IMG/VR virus record: IMGVR_UViG_3300048589_000332
Span: 1-20,684 of that record
DNA length: 20,684 nt
Direction: 5' to 3' (one strand)
From: a virus
How positions within the stretch are numbered: the stretch's first letter is position 1; every line of letters starts with the position of its first letter. The position numbers were made by a program, and so were the translations under genes. This document shows positions 7,339 through 12,800 of this stretch, piece by piece. The notes under the pieces are model-generated. The model was not told the DNA's origin. It saw only the letters and a program-made list of their open reading frames with translations, and searched no databases.

Positions 7339-8245
7339 TTATTTCCCCTTTAACTAACTCTTCTTTATACCATTGTGCGAGACCGAATACTGAGTACTTG
7401 AGAATGTCTTCCTTATAGATATTCCATAGAACATCTTTGATATTCTCTTTTTCTTCAGCTTCAATGTCAACTCTGGTTTCTTTAATTAACGCTCCGATGT
7501 CTTTAGGAGTACCAGTCAACTCACCATTTTCTCGCAAGTGCTGTACTGCCTTATTCCATCGTGCAACCGTTCGGTAGTTCTCTTTCAGAACTTCAAACTT
7601 GCCCTTACCCGTATTGAGTTTAGACCAGTCTTTCTGGTGTACTTCTTTGAACTCTTCAGTGACGTACTTACCAGACATTACACTGAGAGGAATCTGTCCA
7701 AGGAACATCCAATCCTTGTACGCCTTGACCACGACCCCCTCAACAGACTGTCCACCAAGATAGCTGGGTGTGTCCTTAACCATTTCGAGGACATTAACTG
7801 CGGAAGTTTCTCCTCTAAACAAGAGGGGCACAGCGTCAACCTCAAATAGTTCTGCATATTCACGTATTGTGTCGTAATTATGGTACACTCTCGGCTCAAC
7901 CTCGTACACAGCGAACAATGCGATGTGATTCCGTGGGATTCTATCGTAGGCGAGTGTAGAGTGCCTTGGTGCACATAGTGTTTCCCCGTAGAAGAAAAAT
8001 CCATTTGGTATCCTATCTGCTATACTATTTACATACAAAACTGCAGGTAAAAATAGCTTATCGGCATTATCTGCTTCTATTTCACGCCCCTTTGAGCGTA
8101 TGATAAGTTCACCCTCTGGTGTCTTACCAAAACCGAATTGACTGCCGTCTATCTTTTCAGTTATTTCTACTTCTGTCTCAAACAAATCCAATATTTGTTT
8201 GTCCCCTATGTGTAGAATCTTCGGGAATGCTGATGTCTTACTCAC
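7322..8245 (-). CDS. RNA ligase, Rnl2-like
   Basis: ATP-dependent ligase that seals 3'-OH/5'-phosphate RNA ends through a lysyl-adenylate. The nucleotidyltransferase motifs are in order: motif I EKIDGSQ with Lys31 as the AMP acceptor, motif III FFYGETL (about 84-90), motif IV VEGVVVKAY (about 172-180) and a motif V-like segment near SGKYV (about 195). The helical C-terminal region (about 225-307) is extra. The start is GTG 8245, overlapping the nucleotidyltransferase stop (GTGA), with GAGGAGTTA upstream; eight of those bases match the anti-Shine-Dalgarno segment of the plus-strand RNA. With the Pnkp homologue (5503-6399) it would rejoin cleaved RNAs such as tRNAs. Confidence 0.92.
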   Translation of the reverse strand: MSKTSAFPKILHIGDKQILDLFETEVEITEKIDGSQFGFGKTPEGELIIRSKGREIEADNADKLFLPAVLYVNSIADRIPNGFFFYGETLCAPRHSTLAYDRIPRNHIALFAVYEVEPRVYHNYDTIREYAELFEVDAVPLLFRGETSAVNVLEMVKDTPSYLGGQSVEGVVVKAYKDWMFLGQIPLSVMSGKYVTEEFKEVHQKDWSKLNTGKGKFEVLKENYRTVARWNKAVQHLRENGELTGTPKDIGALIKETRVDIEAEEKENIKDVLWNIYKEDILKYSVFGLAQWYKEELVKGEINEHDK

Positions 8246-8973
8246 TGCTGTAACTCCTCATACATCCATTTATATTCCAGTAGCTCATTATTGTATGCTC
8301 TGTAGATGAAATCTTCAATCCACTCTATGTCTGGCTTCCAATCTATAACTGGGCTAACAGACTCTGCAACTGCTACACGCCTGGACATTTCGTCCATAGC
8401 TGCTACAATCTCAGGAGTGAATGGTCTAATCTCTTCGAGAGACATAGGCTTGATTTTCTTCAATAGCGGATACAGGTCTGAATCTTCCAGGTTACACTTG
8501 AATGTGCCTGATAGTAAGAACTGTTCACACTGCCACATTACTCGAAGGAACGCAACAGCGAACTTCGCAGTTCTATGCTGTCCGAGCACTCCAGCGTCTT
8601 CGAAATTGTAAAACTTATTCCACTGATTGTGAGCATATCCCCTGGATGCAGCGATAAACCGCTTAGTGTCAATGAACTTTTTCCAGTTTTCTTGTAACTC
8701 ACGGTGGATGGCTGACGTTTCGATGACGTTATCACTAAAGAAGACTTCGAGAATGGTTGCGTTGCCGTGGACTGCTTGCTTACAAAAATCAGCAAGTTCG
8801 TACGATGTGTTGTCTTCGTCCCCTTCAATCCAGCTCGTATTTTTAAGCGTACGAAATGGAGAGAGTTTTTCCTTAACATCATGCATATGGATACCACGGT
8901 AGTCAAAATCAGAAGACTCAGTATGTAACCCATGGAGTCTACTGCCGACTAGTACTTTTGCTATCTGTTTCAT
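8242..8973 (-). CDS. RlaP-type nucleotidyltransferase (RNA-repair associated pol beta superfamily)
   Basis: Nucleotidyltransferase with the pol-beta signature near the N-terminus, VGSRLHGLHTESSDFDYRG: Gly10-Ser11 followed by Asp22 and Asp24. This fits the YcgL/RlaP family, which is repeatedly found next to RNA ligases and is proposed to add nucleotides to damaged RNA ends. The rest is helical, as in family members. ATG 8973 is chosen (MKQIAKVLV) because TTGGAG lies 7 nt upstream; a start at 9000 would lack this. The stop overlaps the RNA ligase start, so the two are made together, strengthening the repair assignment. Confidence 0.88.
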   Translation of the reverse strand: MKQIAKVLVGSRLHGLHTESSDFDYRGIHMHDVKEKLSPFRTLKNTSWIEGDEDNTSYELADFCKQAVHGNATILEVFFSDNVIETSAIHRELQENWKKFIDTKRFIAASRGYAHNQWNKFYNFEDAGVLGQHRTAKFAVAFLRVMWQCEQFLLSGTFKCNLEDSDLYPLLKKIKPMSLEEIRPFTPEIVAAMDEMSRRVAVAESVSPVIDWKPDIEWIEDFIYRAYNNELLEYKWMYEELQQ

Positions 8974-9214
8974 AGATATGCTCCAATACTTCTTTTTCAA
9001 AACATGGTAGAACTTTGTTCAAAAAGTCTTCAGGACTGTCAAAATCGAACTCATTGTAAAAGTCAGGCTTATAGGTCACTCTAAACGTGCCTTTTTTAGC
9101 CATTATCCCCACGTTTTTCCACCCATCAACTCGTTTTATGAACTTAGATGAACTGCGTATCACTTTTCCATCTCGTACAACAAACCAGCCTTTATTCTTG
9201 AGATATTTGCTCAT
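8939..9214 (-). CDS. Hypothetical small protein
   Basis: A 91-residue protein with a basic, aromatic first half (KNKGWFVVRDGKVIRSSSKFIKRVDGWKNVGIMAKKGTFRVTYKPDFYNEF) that reads like a small beta barrel, and an acidic helical second half ending near the nucleotidyltransferase start. It overlaps both neighbours (9192-9482 and 8242-8973), so it is translated as part of the operon. No family is recognised. Confidence 0.68.
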   Translation of the reverse strand: MSKYLKNKGWFVVRDGKVIRSSSKFIKRVDGWKNVGIMAKKGTFRVTYKPDFYNEFDFDSPEDFLNKVLPCFEKEVLEHIYETDSKSTSRQ

Positions 9215-9482
9215 TATGGTCTCCCCCTATAAACTTAATTGGTGTTCCATCTTTTGGTAAATGACCACTAAAATCCCAACCATACTCAGCATATCCAAGG
9301 TAGCTACGTTCGTCCATTTGCTTAGTAAGCTCTTCCATGGAATCTGCTTCAACCATAGCCGATTCGTAGTTGAGTAACCTGTACCCATCCTGTGCATCGT
9401 CCATGTTCATCTCAGCCATTTCGTCCCAACCGTACCACTTACCGTTGTGTTCTTTGCCTATCCAAACATTATTCGCTGACAT
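9192..9482 (-). CDS. Hypothetical acidic protein
   Basis: A 96-residue acidic, Trp/Tyr/Met-rich protein (NNVWIGKEHNGKWYGWDEMAEMNMDD...YLGYAEYGWDFSGHLP). ATG 9482 is preferred to GTG 9488 because AAAGG lies 6 nt upstream. The start lies inside the end of the preceding small gene. It is probably a small globular protein; no motif or function is recognised. Confidence 0.68.
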   Translation of the reverse strand: MSANNVWIGKEHNGKWYGWDEMAEMNMDDAQDGYRLLNYESAMVEADSMEELTKQMDERSYLGYAEYGWDFSGHLPKDGTPIKFIGGDHNEQISQE

Positions 9483-9636
9483 AGCCACCCTTTCTTACTG
9501 TGTAGTTAATCATTTTATAGAGCTTGTTCTTGTCTGTATGTGCAATATCACAGTCTCGAGAACTGTCTTCAAACCGAAGGCTTGCAACATATCCCAAATC
9601 TGCGTTCTTACATATTACTATTGACTCAACTTCCAT
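9469..9636 (-). CDS. Hypothetical small protein
   Basis: A 55-residue reading frame (MEVESIVICKNADLGYVASLRFEDSSRDCDIAHTDKNKLYKMINYTVRKGGYVSE) starting at ATG 9636, with TTAGGAGTC upstream at good spacing. It fills the gap between the glutaredoxin gene and 9482 and overlaps the latter by 14 bases. It has two cysteines (9 and 29) but no recognisable motif. The clear ribosome binding site and the packing support it. Confidence 0.65.
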   Translation of the reverse strand: MEVESIVICKNADLGYVASLRFEDSSRDCDIAHTDKNKLYKMINYTVRKGGYVSE

Positions 9637-9645
9637 ACTTGACTC

Positions 9646-9873
9646 CTAAATCAATGACATCAGTCTTGATGGATTCCATCCTATGACGAAATCTTCCCAA
9701 TCTCCCTTAACTGTTATAGGGACTGACATCGCACCCGACTTTTCTATTACTTCCTGGCGTAGCTTCGGGTCTTCGCTTACGTCAACAAGTTGATACTCGA
9801 CTCCTTTCGTGTCTAATAGTTTCGCTACCATCTTACAATATACGCAAGTAGGTGTCTTATAAATCGTTATCAT
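9646..9873 (-). CDS. Glutaredoxin-like thiol-disulfide protein
   Basis: A 75-residue thioredoxin-fold protein with the redox motif TPTCVYCK (Cys10, Cys13) after the first strand, a cis-proline segment SVPITV (about 50-55) and the usual glutaredoxin/NrdH length. It passes electrons by dithiol exchange; the ribonucleotide reductase of this phage is the obvious client, although it is encoded on the other strand in another unit. ATG 9873 is chosen over 9888 because GAGGAAAG sits upstream of it. The gene overlaps the end of 9857-10195. Confidence 0.88.
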   Translation of the reverse strand: MITIYKTPTCVYCKMVAKLLDTKGVEYQLVDVSEDPKLRQEVIEKSGAMSVPITVKGDWEDFVIGWNPSRLMSLI

Positions 9874-10195
9874 CTTTTCTTTCCTCATAGGTTACTTTTA
9901 CTTTAATTTCACCGAGAGGATAGCATCCTTCGGACTGAAGGTACTGAATGTAGTATTCTGCTTCTCGGAGTTCTTTTAATAGTGCCGTTTTGTATGCCCT
10001 GACTGCAGGTAGTAGTTCTCTAGGGTACTTATCCTTCGACCACTTACCATTAGCTTCCAGAGCGAACGTATCAACTCTATCCCCCTGAGTGACAAAAATA
10101 GATGGCACGAGTTTAGCAAGTACAAACTTTTTGTCTTCTTCTGACATGAGTGCTAACTGTTCTTTTAACCACTCATAACTAAACTCTTTAGCCAT
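9857..10195 (-). CDS. Hypothetical protein
   Basis: A 112-residue mostly helical protein (FSYEWLKEQLALMSEEDKKFVLAKLVPSIF...LLPAVRAYKTALLKELREAEYYIQYL) with a short strand-rich acidic end (GEIKVKVTYEERKDD). It abuts the preceding gene (stop at 10196) and overlaps the glutaredoxin start by 17 bases. No motif is recognised. Confidence 0.68.
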   Translation of the reverse strand: MAKEFSYEWLKEQLALMSEEDKKFVLAKLVPSIFVTQGDRVDTFALEANGKWSKDKYPRELLPAVRAYKTALLKELREAEYYIQYLQSEGCYPLGEIKVKVTYEERKDDNDL

Positions 10196-10411
10196 CTAAT
10201 TCTCCCCTAATACTATATTATCTCCTTGATATTCTACACCGTATCCATCTAACACATCATTGGTTAGGTGAATAGCTCTTTCTAGTTCAGAGTATCTCTC
10301 TAGCAGAAAACCTCTGTATTCTAGCAACTGTTCTGGGTTAAAACCCTCTAATATTTCTCGTTCTGACATACCTGGTAGTACTGGCTGTACATACCGTTCA
10401 CTAGATTCCAT
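10196..10411 (-). CDS. Hypothetical small helical protein
   Basis: A 71-residue protein with an N-terminal loop containing VLPGMSEREI, then a helical hairpin (NPEQLLEYRGFLLERYSELERAIHLTNDVLDGYG). The helical middle, with regular charged/hydrophobic spacing, could be a short coiled coil. It starts inside the last 11 bases of the exonuclease gene, indicating coupled translation. No function is recognised. Confidence 0.66.
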   Translation of the reverse strand: MESSERYVQPVLPGMSEREILEGFNPEQLLEYRGFLLERYSELERAIHLTNDVLDGYGVEYQGDNIVLGEN

Positions 10412-11147
10412 TTACAACTCTACCTTTTTTCTTAATTGACGCTTCCGAACACCAACCAAAGCAAGACTGGCACTGGTAACGCTGGCTACTGCCACTACGC
10501 TTATTGTTAAAACCACGCTTGTGGAGATTATCAGAGCCACACTTAGGACAAACAGCATCACGCTGGGTAATATCACCAAGATTAGGATGGGAAGACATAA
10601 AAGGACGCATAAGAAGGTAAATGCTTTCGAGAAGTTTAACATCTTGGTCATTATATTTCCTCATTAACTTAATAGTCTTTTTGCTTGGGTTATCAGACAT
10701 GAAGTCATCTTCAAGGTCTGCGTATCCTATATTTTCCTTCCGACCAACTCCAAGAAAGTCGCCAAGGTCATCGAGTTTGTTTGATTCGAACTTGAACCAA
10801 CGCTTGGCTTCACGTTTAGTATCGACTGTTTTCCGTGGGCTTGGAGGTGTAAGACCTTCAAGGACGAAGAACCTGTTAGCCATCTTATCGTCAAAGCTGC
10901 CACCATTGTGTGCGATAGTAATATCCGCACTATCGAGTAGTTCTTGTAGGCTCTTAACAAAATCGTGATACGTTTTGAAGTCGTGCCGTGATACGAAGTG
11001 GACATTCTTTTCTCCTAACTCCTTGTAAGAGTAACACATCAGTTGTTGAGGACGGATAAACTTAATTACCCTGAAGTCCCAACGGTTTCCGTATCCCTCT
11101 ACTACTGACCTAGAAACTTCTAAGTCATATAATATGATTTTAGCCAT
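10401..11147 (-). CDS. DnaQ-like 3'-5' exonuclease with C-terminal zinc ribbon
   Basis: RNase H-fold exonuclease. Exo motif I is LYDLEV (Asp8, Glu10), exo II is IAHNGGSFD (His80, Asn81, Asp86) and exo III is KYNDQDVKLLE (Asp169, with Asp167 nearby); the HNG-x-FD pattern is that of the YprB/RNase_H_2 type. A zinc ribbon follows (CPKCGSDNL...YQCQSC, Cys200/203/226/229) with a basic end. This is a fusion that likely helps bind nucleic acid. Length is 248 residues. It could trim DNA ends in replication or repair, or act on RNA; the sequence does not decide. It overlaps genes on both sides. Confidence 0.88.
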   Translation of the reverse strand: MAKIILYDLEVSRSVVEGYGNRWDFRVIKFIRPQQLMCYSYKELGEKNVHFVSRHDFKTYHDFVKSLQELLDSADITIAHNGGSFDDKMANRFFVLEGLTPPSPRKTVDTKREAKRWFKFESNKLDDLGDFLGVGRKENIGYADLEDDFMSDNPSKKTIKLMRKYNDQDVKLLESIYLLMRPFMSSHPNLGDITQRDAVCPKCGSDNLHKRGFNNKRSGSSQRYQCQSCFGWCSEASIKKKGRVVNGI

Positions 11148-11229
11148 TGGCTATCTTCTCTACTTCCTCTAACGTAGCTTCGTTGAGTAGCCAAAGCTCT
11201 GTCTCGTCAGGTTGATTTCTATTACTCAT
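11140..11229 (-). CDS. Tiny acidic protein
   Basis: A 29-residue reading frame (MSNRNQPDETELWLLNEATLEEVEKIANG). Its ATG shares one base with the stop of the preceding gene (TAATG), and its stop overlaps the exonuclease start by 8 bases. The overlaps on both sides and the helix-like composition support translation, but there is no strong ribosome binding site of its own, so it would rely on coupling. It may be a translational linker. Confidence 0.5.
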   Translation of the reverse strand: MSNRNQPDETELWLLNEATLEEVEKIANG

Positions 11230-11426
11230 TACCATGTAACCCTTCCAAACCACCGCTTCGATGGCGGAAGTTTAAACTCTTTCTTCTTACGTTTATATGT
11301 ATAGCTGTTGGCATTTTCACGCCTGTTGGGTGGACAATACGAACAACTAGTGTCTCTATCACGCTTCAACCGCTTGTATATTTTAGGGTTGTCAGTCGTT
11401 TCGATTTGTCTTGATAATCTACCCAT
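11229..11426 (-). CDS. Small basic protein with CSYCPPN motif
   Basis: A 65-residue strongly basic protein (RLKRDRDTSCSYCPPNRRENANSYTYKRKKKEFKLPPSKRW). The CxxCPPxR-x-EN pattern resembles small phage proteins that I know only as uncharacterised; it may bind metal or nucleic acid. ATG 11426 is used. An in-frame ATG at 11474 would add 16 residues and has a weak AGG upstream, so the start is unsure. It is the first protein gene after the tRNA cluster. Confidence 0.6.
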   Translation of the reverse strand: MGRLSRQIETTDNPKIYKRLKRDRDTSCSYCPPNRRENANSYTYKRKKKEFKLPPSKRWFGRVTW

Positions 11427-11720
11427 ACAGCTGCTAACCAATTTGCCTGAGTTCGTTTGGGATTCCCAAACCATGAACCTGTGATTAAATCAGGTGGATG
11501 TAAAACAGGACACGAACGCACTCGTCATCTCTTACTCTCCATTGCTGGCTTTTCTACGGAACGGTAATCAACCGCTGCTACGGAAATCTCGTTTGGCTGA
11601 CTTACGCCTGATTAGCATGTGTATGGTACTGATAACAACTCGTTTGTCGTGCATGGAGTATGATTGAGGTTGCGACCCTTGCAAGAACTATATCGTGACT
11701 CATTTGTTATTATCAGTATT
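11427..11720 (-). other. Non-coding stretch between tRNA cluster and protein genes
   Basis: No convincing gene is seen here apart from a possible upstream extension of the 11229-11426 gene to 11474. The region is transcribed with the tRNAs and holds a long-range inverted repeat (11627-11718, listed separately). It also contains a weak T-arm-like hairpin near 11560-11575 (AGCGG stem, loop TTGATTA) without any matching acceptor stem. It may be processed spacer or a structured RNA. Confidence 0.4.
11627..11718 (-). ncRNA. Candidate structured RNA closed by a 12-bp inverted repeat
   Basis: TACTGATAACAA (11627-11638) is mirrored by its complement at 11704-11718, broken only by a 3-base insertion. 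The arms enclose about 65 bases that contain a smaller hairpin (TTGC/GCAA with a 7-base loop). The outer arm ends three bases from the CCA end of the tRNA-like gene at 11721-11859, so the structure would form right at that RNA's 3' side. There is no T-arm, so it is not a tRNA. It could be a processing signal or a separate RNA; this is inference from base pairing alone. Confidence 0.4.
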
Positions 11721-11859
11721 TGGCGGATAGGGATGGAATCGAACCATCGCTTGCAAAGATGATAAATCTCTGACCCTAGTAGACCCTGCACATATCAAGT
11801 GGCAAAATCGTTCAGGCAACCAGGCTAATGCCCGTGCTCTACCTCTGAGCTACCTACCC
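11721..11859 (-). tRNA. Oversized tRNA-like gene (139 nt) with insertion before the anticodon arm
   Basis: The acceptor stem pairs over seven positions (GGGTAGG with CCTATCC, one G-U), followed by G and an encoded CCA. The T-arm is perfect (GATGG, loop TTCGATT, CCATC) and the D-arm is normal (GCTC, AGAGGTA, GAGC). The rest is about 63 nt too long. The best anticodon arm is AGAGA-TTTATCA-TCTTT, giving UAU (Ile) but with C at position 37. About 63 nt starting with a CGGGC-ATTA-GCCTG hairpin separate it from the D-arm. It may be an interrupted, decayed or non-translational tRNA. Confidence 0.55.
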
Positions 11860-11864
11860 ATTTA

Positions 11865-11939
11865 TGGCGACACTGCCGAGAATTGAACTCGGGTCGTATG
11901 CGTGACAAGCATGTGCACTCACCATTGTGCTACAGTGCC
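11865..11939 (-). tRNA. tRNA-Asp (GUC)
   Basis: A complete cloverleaf. Acceptor GGCACTG pairs with CAGTGTC (one G-U), with discriminator G and encoded CCA; the D-arm is GCAC/GTGC; the anticodon loop TTGTCAC gives GUC; the T-arm is CCGAG, TTCAATT, CTCGG. At 75 nt with CCA it is the one fully canonical tRNA of the cluster. The outermost anticodon-stem pair is a C-A mismatch. It should supply tRNA-Asp for GAC/GAU codons. Confidence 0.85.
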
Positions 11940-11942
11940 ATT

Positions 11943-12023
11943 TGGTGGAGTATGTGAGAATCGAACTCACGTCCCAACGGTTTCCACATGTGGATTTACG
12001 GCTGGTCTAACCAACGATACCCC
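11943..12023 (-). tRNA. tRNA-like gene with aberrant D/anticodon region
   Basis: The upper half is sound: acceptor GGGGTAT/ATACTCC (one G-U), discriminator A, encoded CCA, T-arm GTGAG-TTCGATT-CTCAC. The 46 nt between acceptor and T-stem do not give a standard D-arm plus 5-bp/7-nt anticodon arm in any register I tried. What is present is TTGG/CCAG with a 5-nt loop and a 12-nt palindrome (TCCACATGTGGA). A plausible anticodon loop by position, GTGGAAA (Ser GGA), lacks a paired stem. It may be a degenerate tRNA or a tRNA mimic. Confidence 0.5.
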
Positions 12024-12027
12024 AAAT

Positions 12028-12116
12028 TGGTGAAGTAGGACGGACTTGCACCATCTAGTCCTGTTTTACAGACAGTCCTTCTCTCTTGAGTCTACAACTG
12101 GAACACCTTTTACTTT
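12028..12116 (-). tRNA. tRNA-Tyr-like gene (GUA), irregular 5' half
   Basis: The anticodon arm ACTGT-CTGTAAA-ACAGG has a textbook tRNA-Tyr loop (GUA, A37), with one mismatch at the outer pair. The T-arm is GATGG-TGCAAGT-CCGTC, with G instead of T at the second loop position. Acceptor 3' strand CTACTTC, discriminator A and CCA are present. The 5' strand is unclear: AAAGTAA (12110-12116) gives five central pairs and would leave about 12 extra nt between D-like and anticodon arms, whereas GTTGTAG nearer by has two T-T mismatches. The long variable arm usual for bacterial tRNA-Tyr is missing. The 5' end is therefore approximate. Confidence 0.5.
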
Positions 12117-12276
12117 AGGTAAGAAAAGGATAAAAAGAGACCATCAGGACAAGGCTACGAAACCACCAACCAGCCTTTTTCTTGGTCAAACCTGTAGCAC
12201 ACTACAACCACTTAATTCCTGCGTCCAGGCTGTTGTATCGGAATGGTGCTGTTTTCCCGTCCGAACGGGTTATAAA
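12117..12276 (-). other. Spacer between tRNA-like genes, two hairpins, no gene seen
   Basis: No T-arm or open frame of substance is visible on the minus strand. Two stems stand out: CCCGT/ACGGG with a 4-nt loop (12256-12269), eight bases after the tRNA-like gene upstream, and AAGGCT/AGCCTT (12151-12177). They may guide tRNA processing. The plus-strand open frame crossing this region runs through three tRNA-like genes and is not believed. Confidence 0.4.
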
Positions 12277-12387
12277 AGGCAGTCTCTGGACTCGAACCAG
12301 ACGTTGCCCCTTCAAAATAACCTCAGTCCACTTGATACCTACCTGAGTATCGGTATCGTGCTTCCTACTTTGAATCGGCTAACTGCC
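12277..12387 (-). tRNA. Oversized tRNA-like gene (111 nt), no encoded CCA
   Basis: Acceptor GGCAGTT pairs with GACTGCC over seven positions (one G-U), and the T-arm is perfect (TCTGG-TTCGAGT-CCAGA). It ends in TTTT with no CCA, unlike the other four. The 79 nt between acceptor and T-stem are about 38 more than in a normal class I tRNA. A candidate anticodon loop TTTTGAA (Gln UUG, A37) lies at the right distance from the T-arm but its flanks do not pair. A strong GATACC/GGTATC stem (12-nt loop) lies in the extra part. It is the first tRNA-like gene after the lysozyme-like gene. Confidence 0.5.
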
Positions 12388-12444
12388 AGAAAGGAGACGG
12401 CTTAACGCACCGTTCGTGAAGAGACAAGCTCTAGCAGTGTGATA

Positions 12445-12789
12445 CTAATACCAGTTATTGGCGTAATGAAACGCAAGAGCCTGTGAGAAACCGCCATAGC
12501 GTCTCTCTACATAAGACTTCATCCATTTAACTTGGCAAGCACCGTCACCCAAACTACAACCAGACTTACCACAAGGAAGTTCTTGGGCTACGCCACAAGC
12601 TCCTGATGATGGGTTGACTGCATTTGGGTTACATCCAGACTCTTTACCAATTAAGGTCATAGCTGCCTGAATGTCTGATACACCAGCCTGAGCAAGCCAA
12701 TCCGAACAGTTACCACTGACTGCAACCACGCTAATATTTGCGTTCCTGGTCTGCTGTCGTGCTGCTTCTAGTTTAGCTTGCTTTATCCT
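12445..12789 (-). CDS. Lysozyme/transglycosylase-like domain, C-terminal half of a frameshifted gene
   Basis: The -1 frame encodes a basic linker (RIKQAKLEAARQQT) and then a small peptidoglycan-hydrolase-like domain: CSDWLAQAGVSDIQAAMTLIGKESGCNPNAVNPSSGACGVAQ...GDGACQVKWMKSYVERRYGGFSQALAFHYANNWY. The ESG segment contains the likely catalytic Glu; several cysteines suggest disulfides and an exported protein. A GTG at 12729 is the only conventional start in this frame and would cut off the linker, with no good ribosome binding site. The frame joins the upstream coiled-coil gene exactly where expected, so this is read as its continuation after a -1 shift. It could be a second lysin or a wall-remodelling enzyme. 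Confidence 0.75.
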   Translation of the reverse strand, partial: RIKQAKLEAARQQTRNANISVVAVSGNCSDWLAQAGVSDIQAAMTLIGKESGCNPNAVNPSSGACGVAQELPCGKSGCSLGDGACQVKWMKSYVERRYGGFSQALAFHYANNWY

Positions 12790-12800
12790 TTTAACTCGGA
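12783..12800 (-). other. Probable -1 frameshift junction (TTA AAA GGA TAA)
   Basis: The zero frame reads GAG TTA AAA GGA TAA and stops. Shifting back one base at the A-run gives AAA AGG ATA AAG, which enters the lysozyme frame without loss of residues. The lysine tRNA can re-pair on AAA in the -1 frame, and the stop codon lies one codon later. Programmed slippage, a real mutation and an assembly error are all possible. Confidence 0.5.

Noticed and set aside
7678-8004. 108-codon frame with several cysteines inside the RNA ligase
   Set aside because: Shadow of the ligase in another phase; the cysteines do not form a metal-binding pattern and no start signal is present.
8538-8933. 131-codon minus-strand frame overlapping the nucleotidyltransferase
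   Set aside because: Different phase of the same strand within a gene whose catalytic motifs are intact; no ribosome binding site.
12151-12180. Plus-strand terminator-like hairpin AAGGCT/AGCCTT followed by T
   Set aside because: The stem is only six pairs with a 15-nt loop, no plus-strand gene precedes it, and it lies within a minus-strand tRNA transcript.
12046-12405. Plus-strand open frame of 119 codons
   Set aside because: It runs antisense through three tRNA-like genes, has no ribosome binding site and no protein-like composition.
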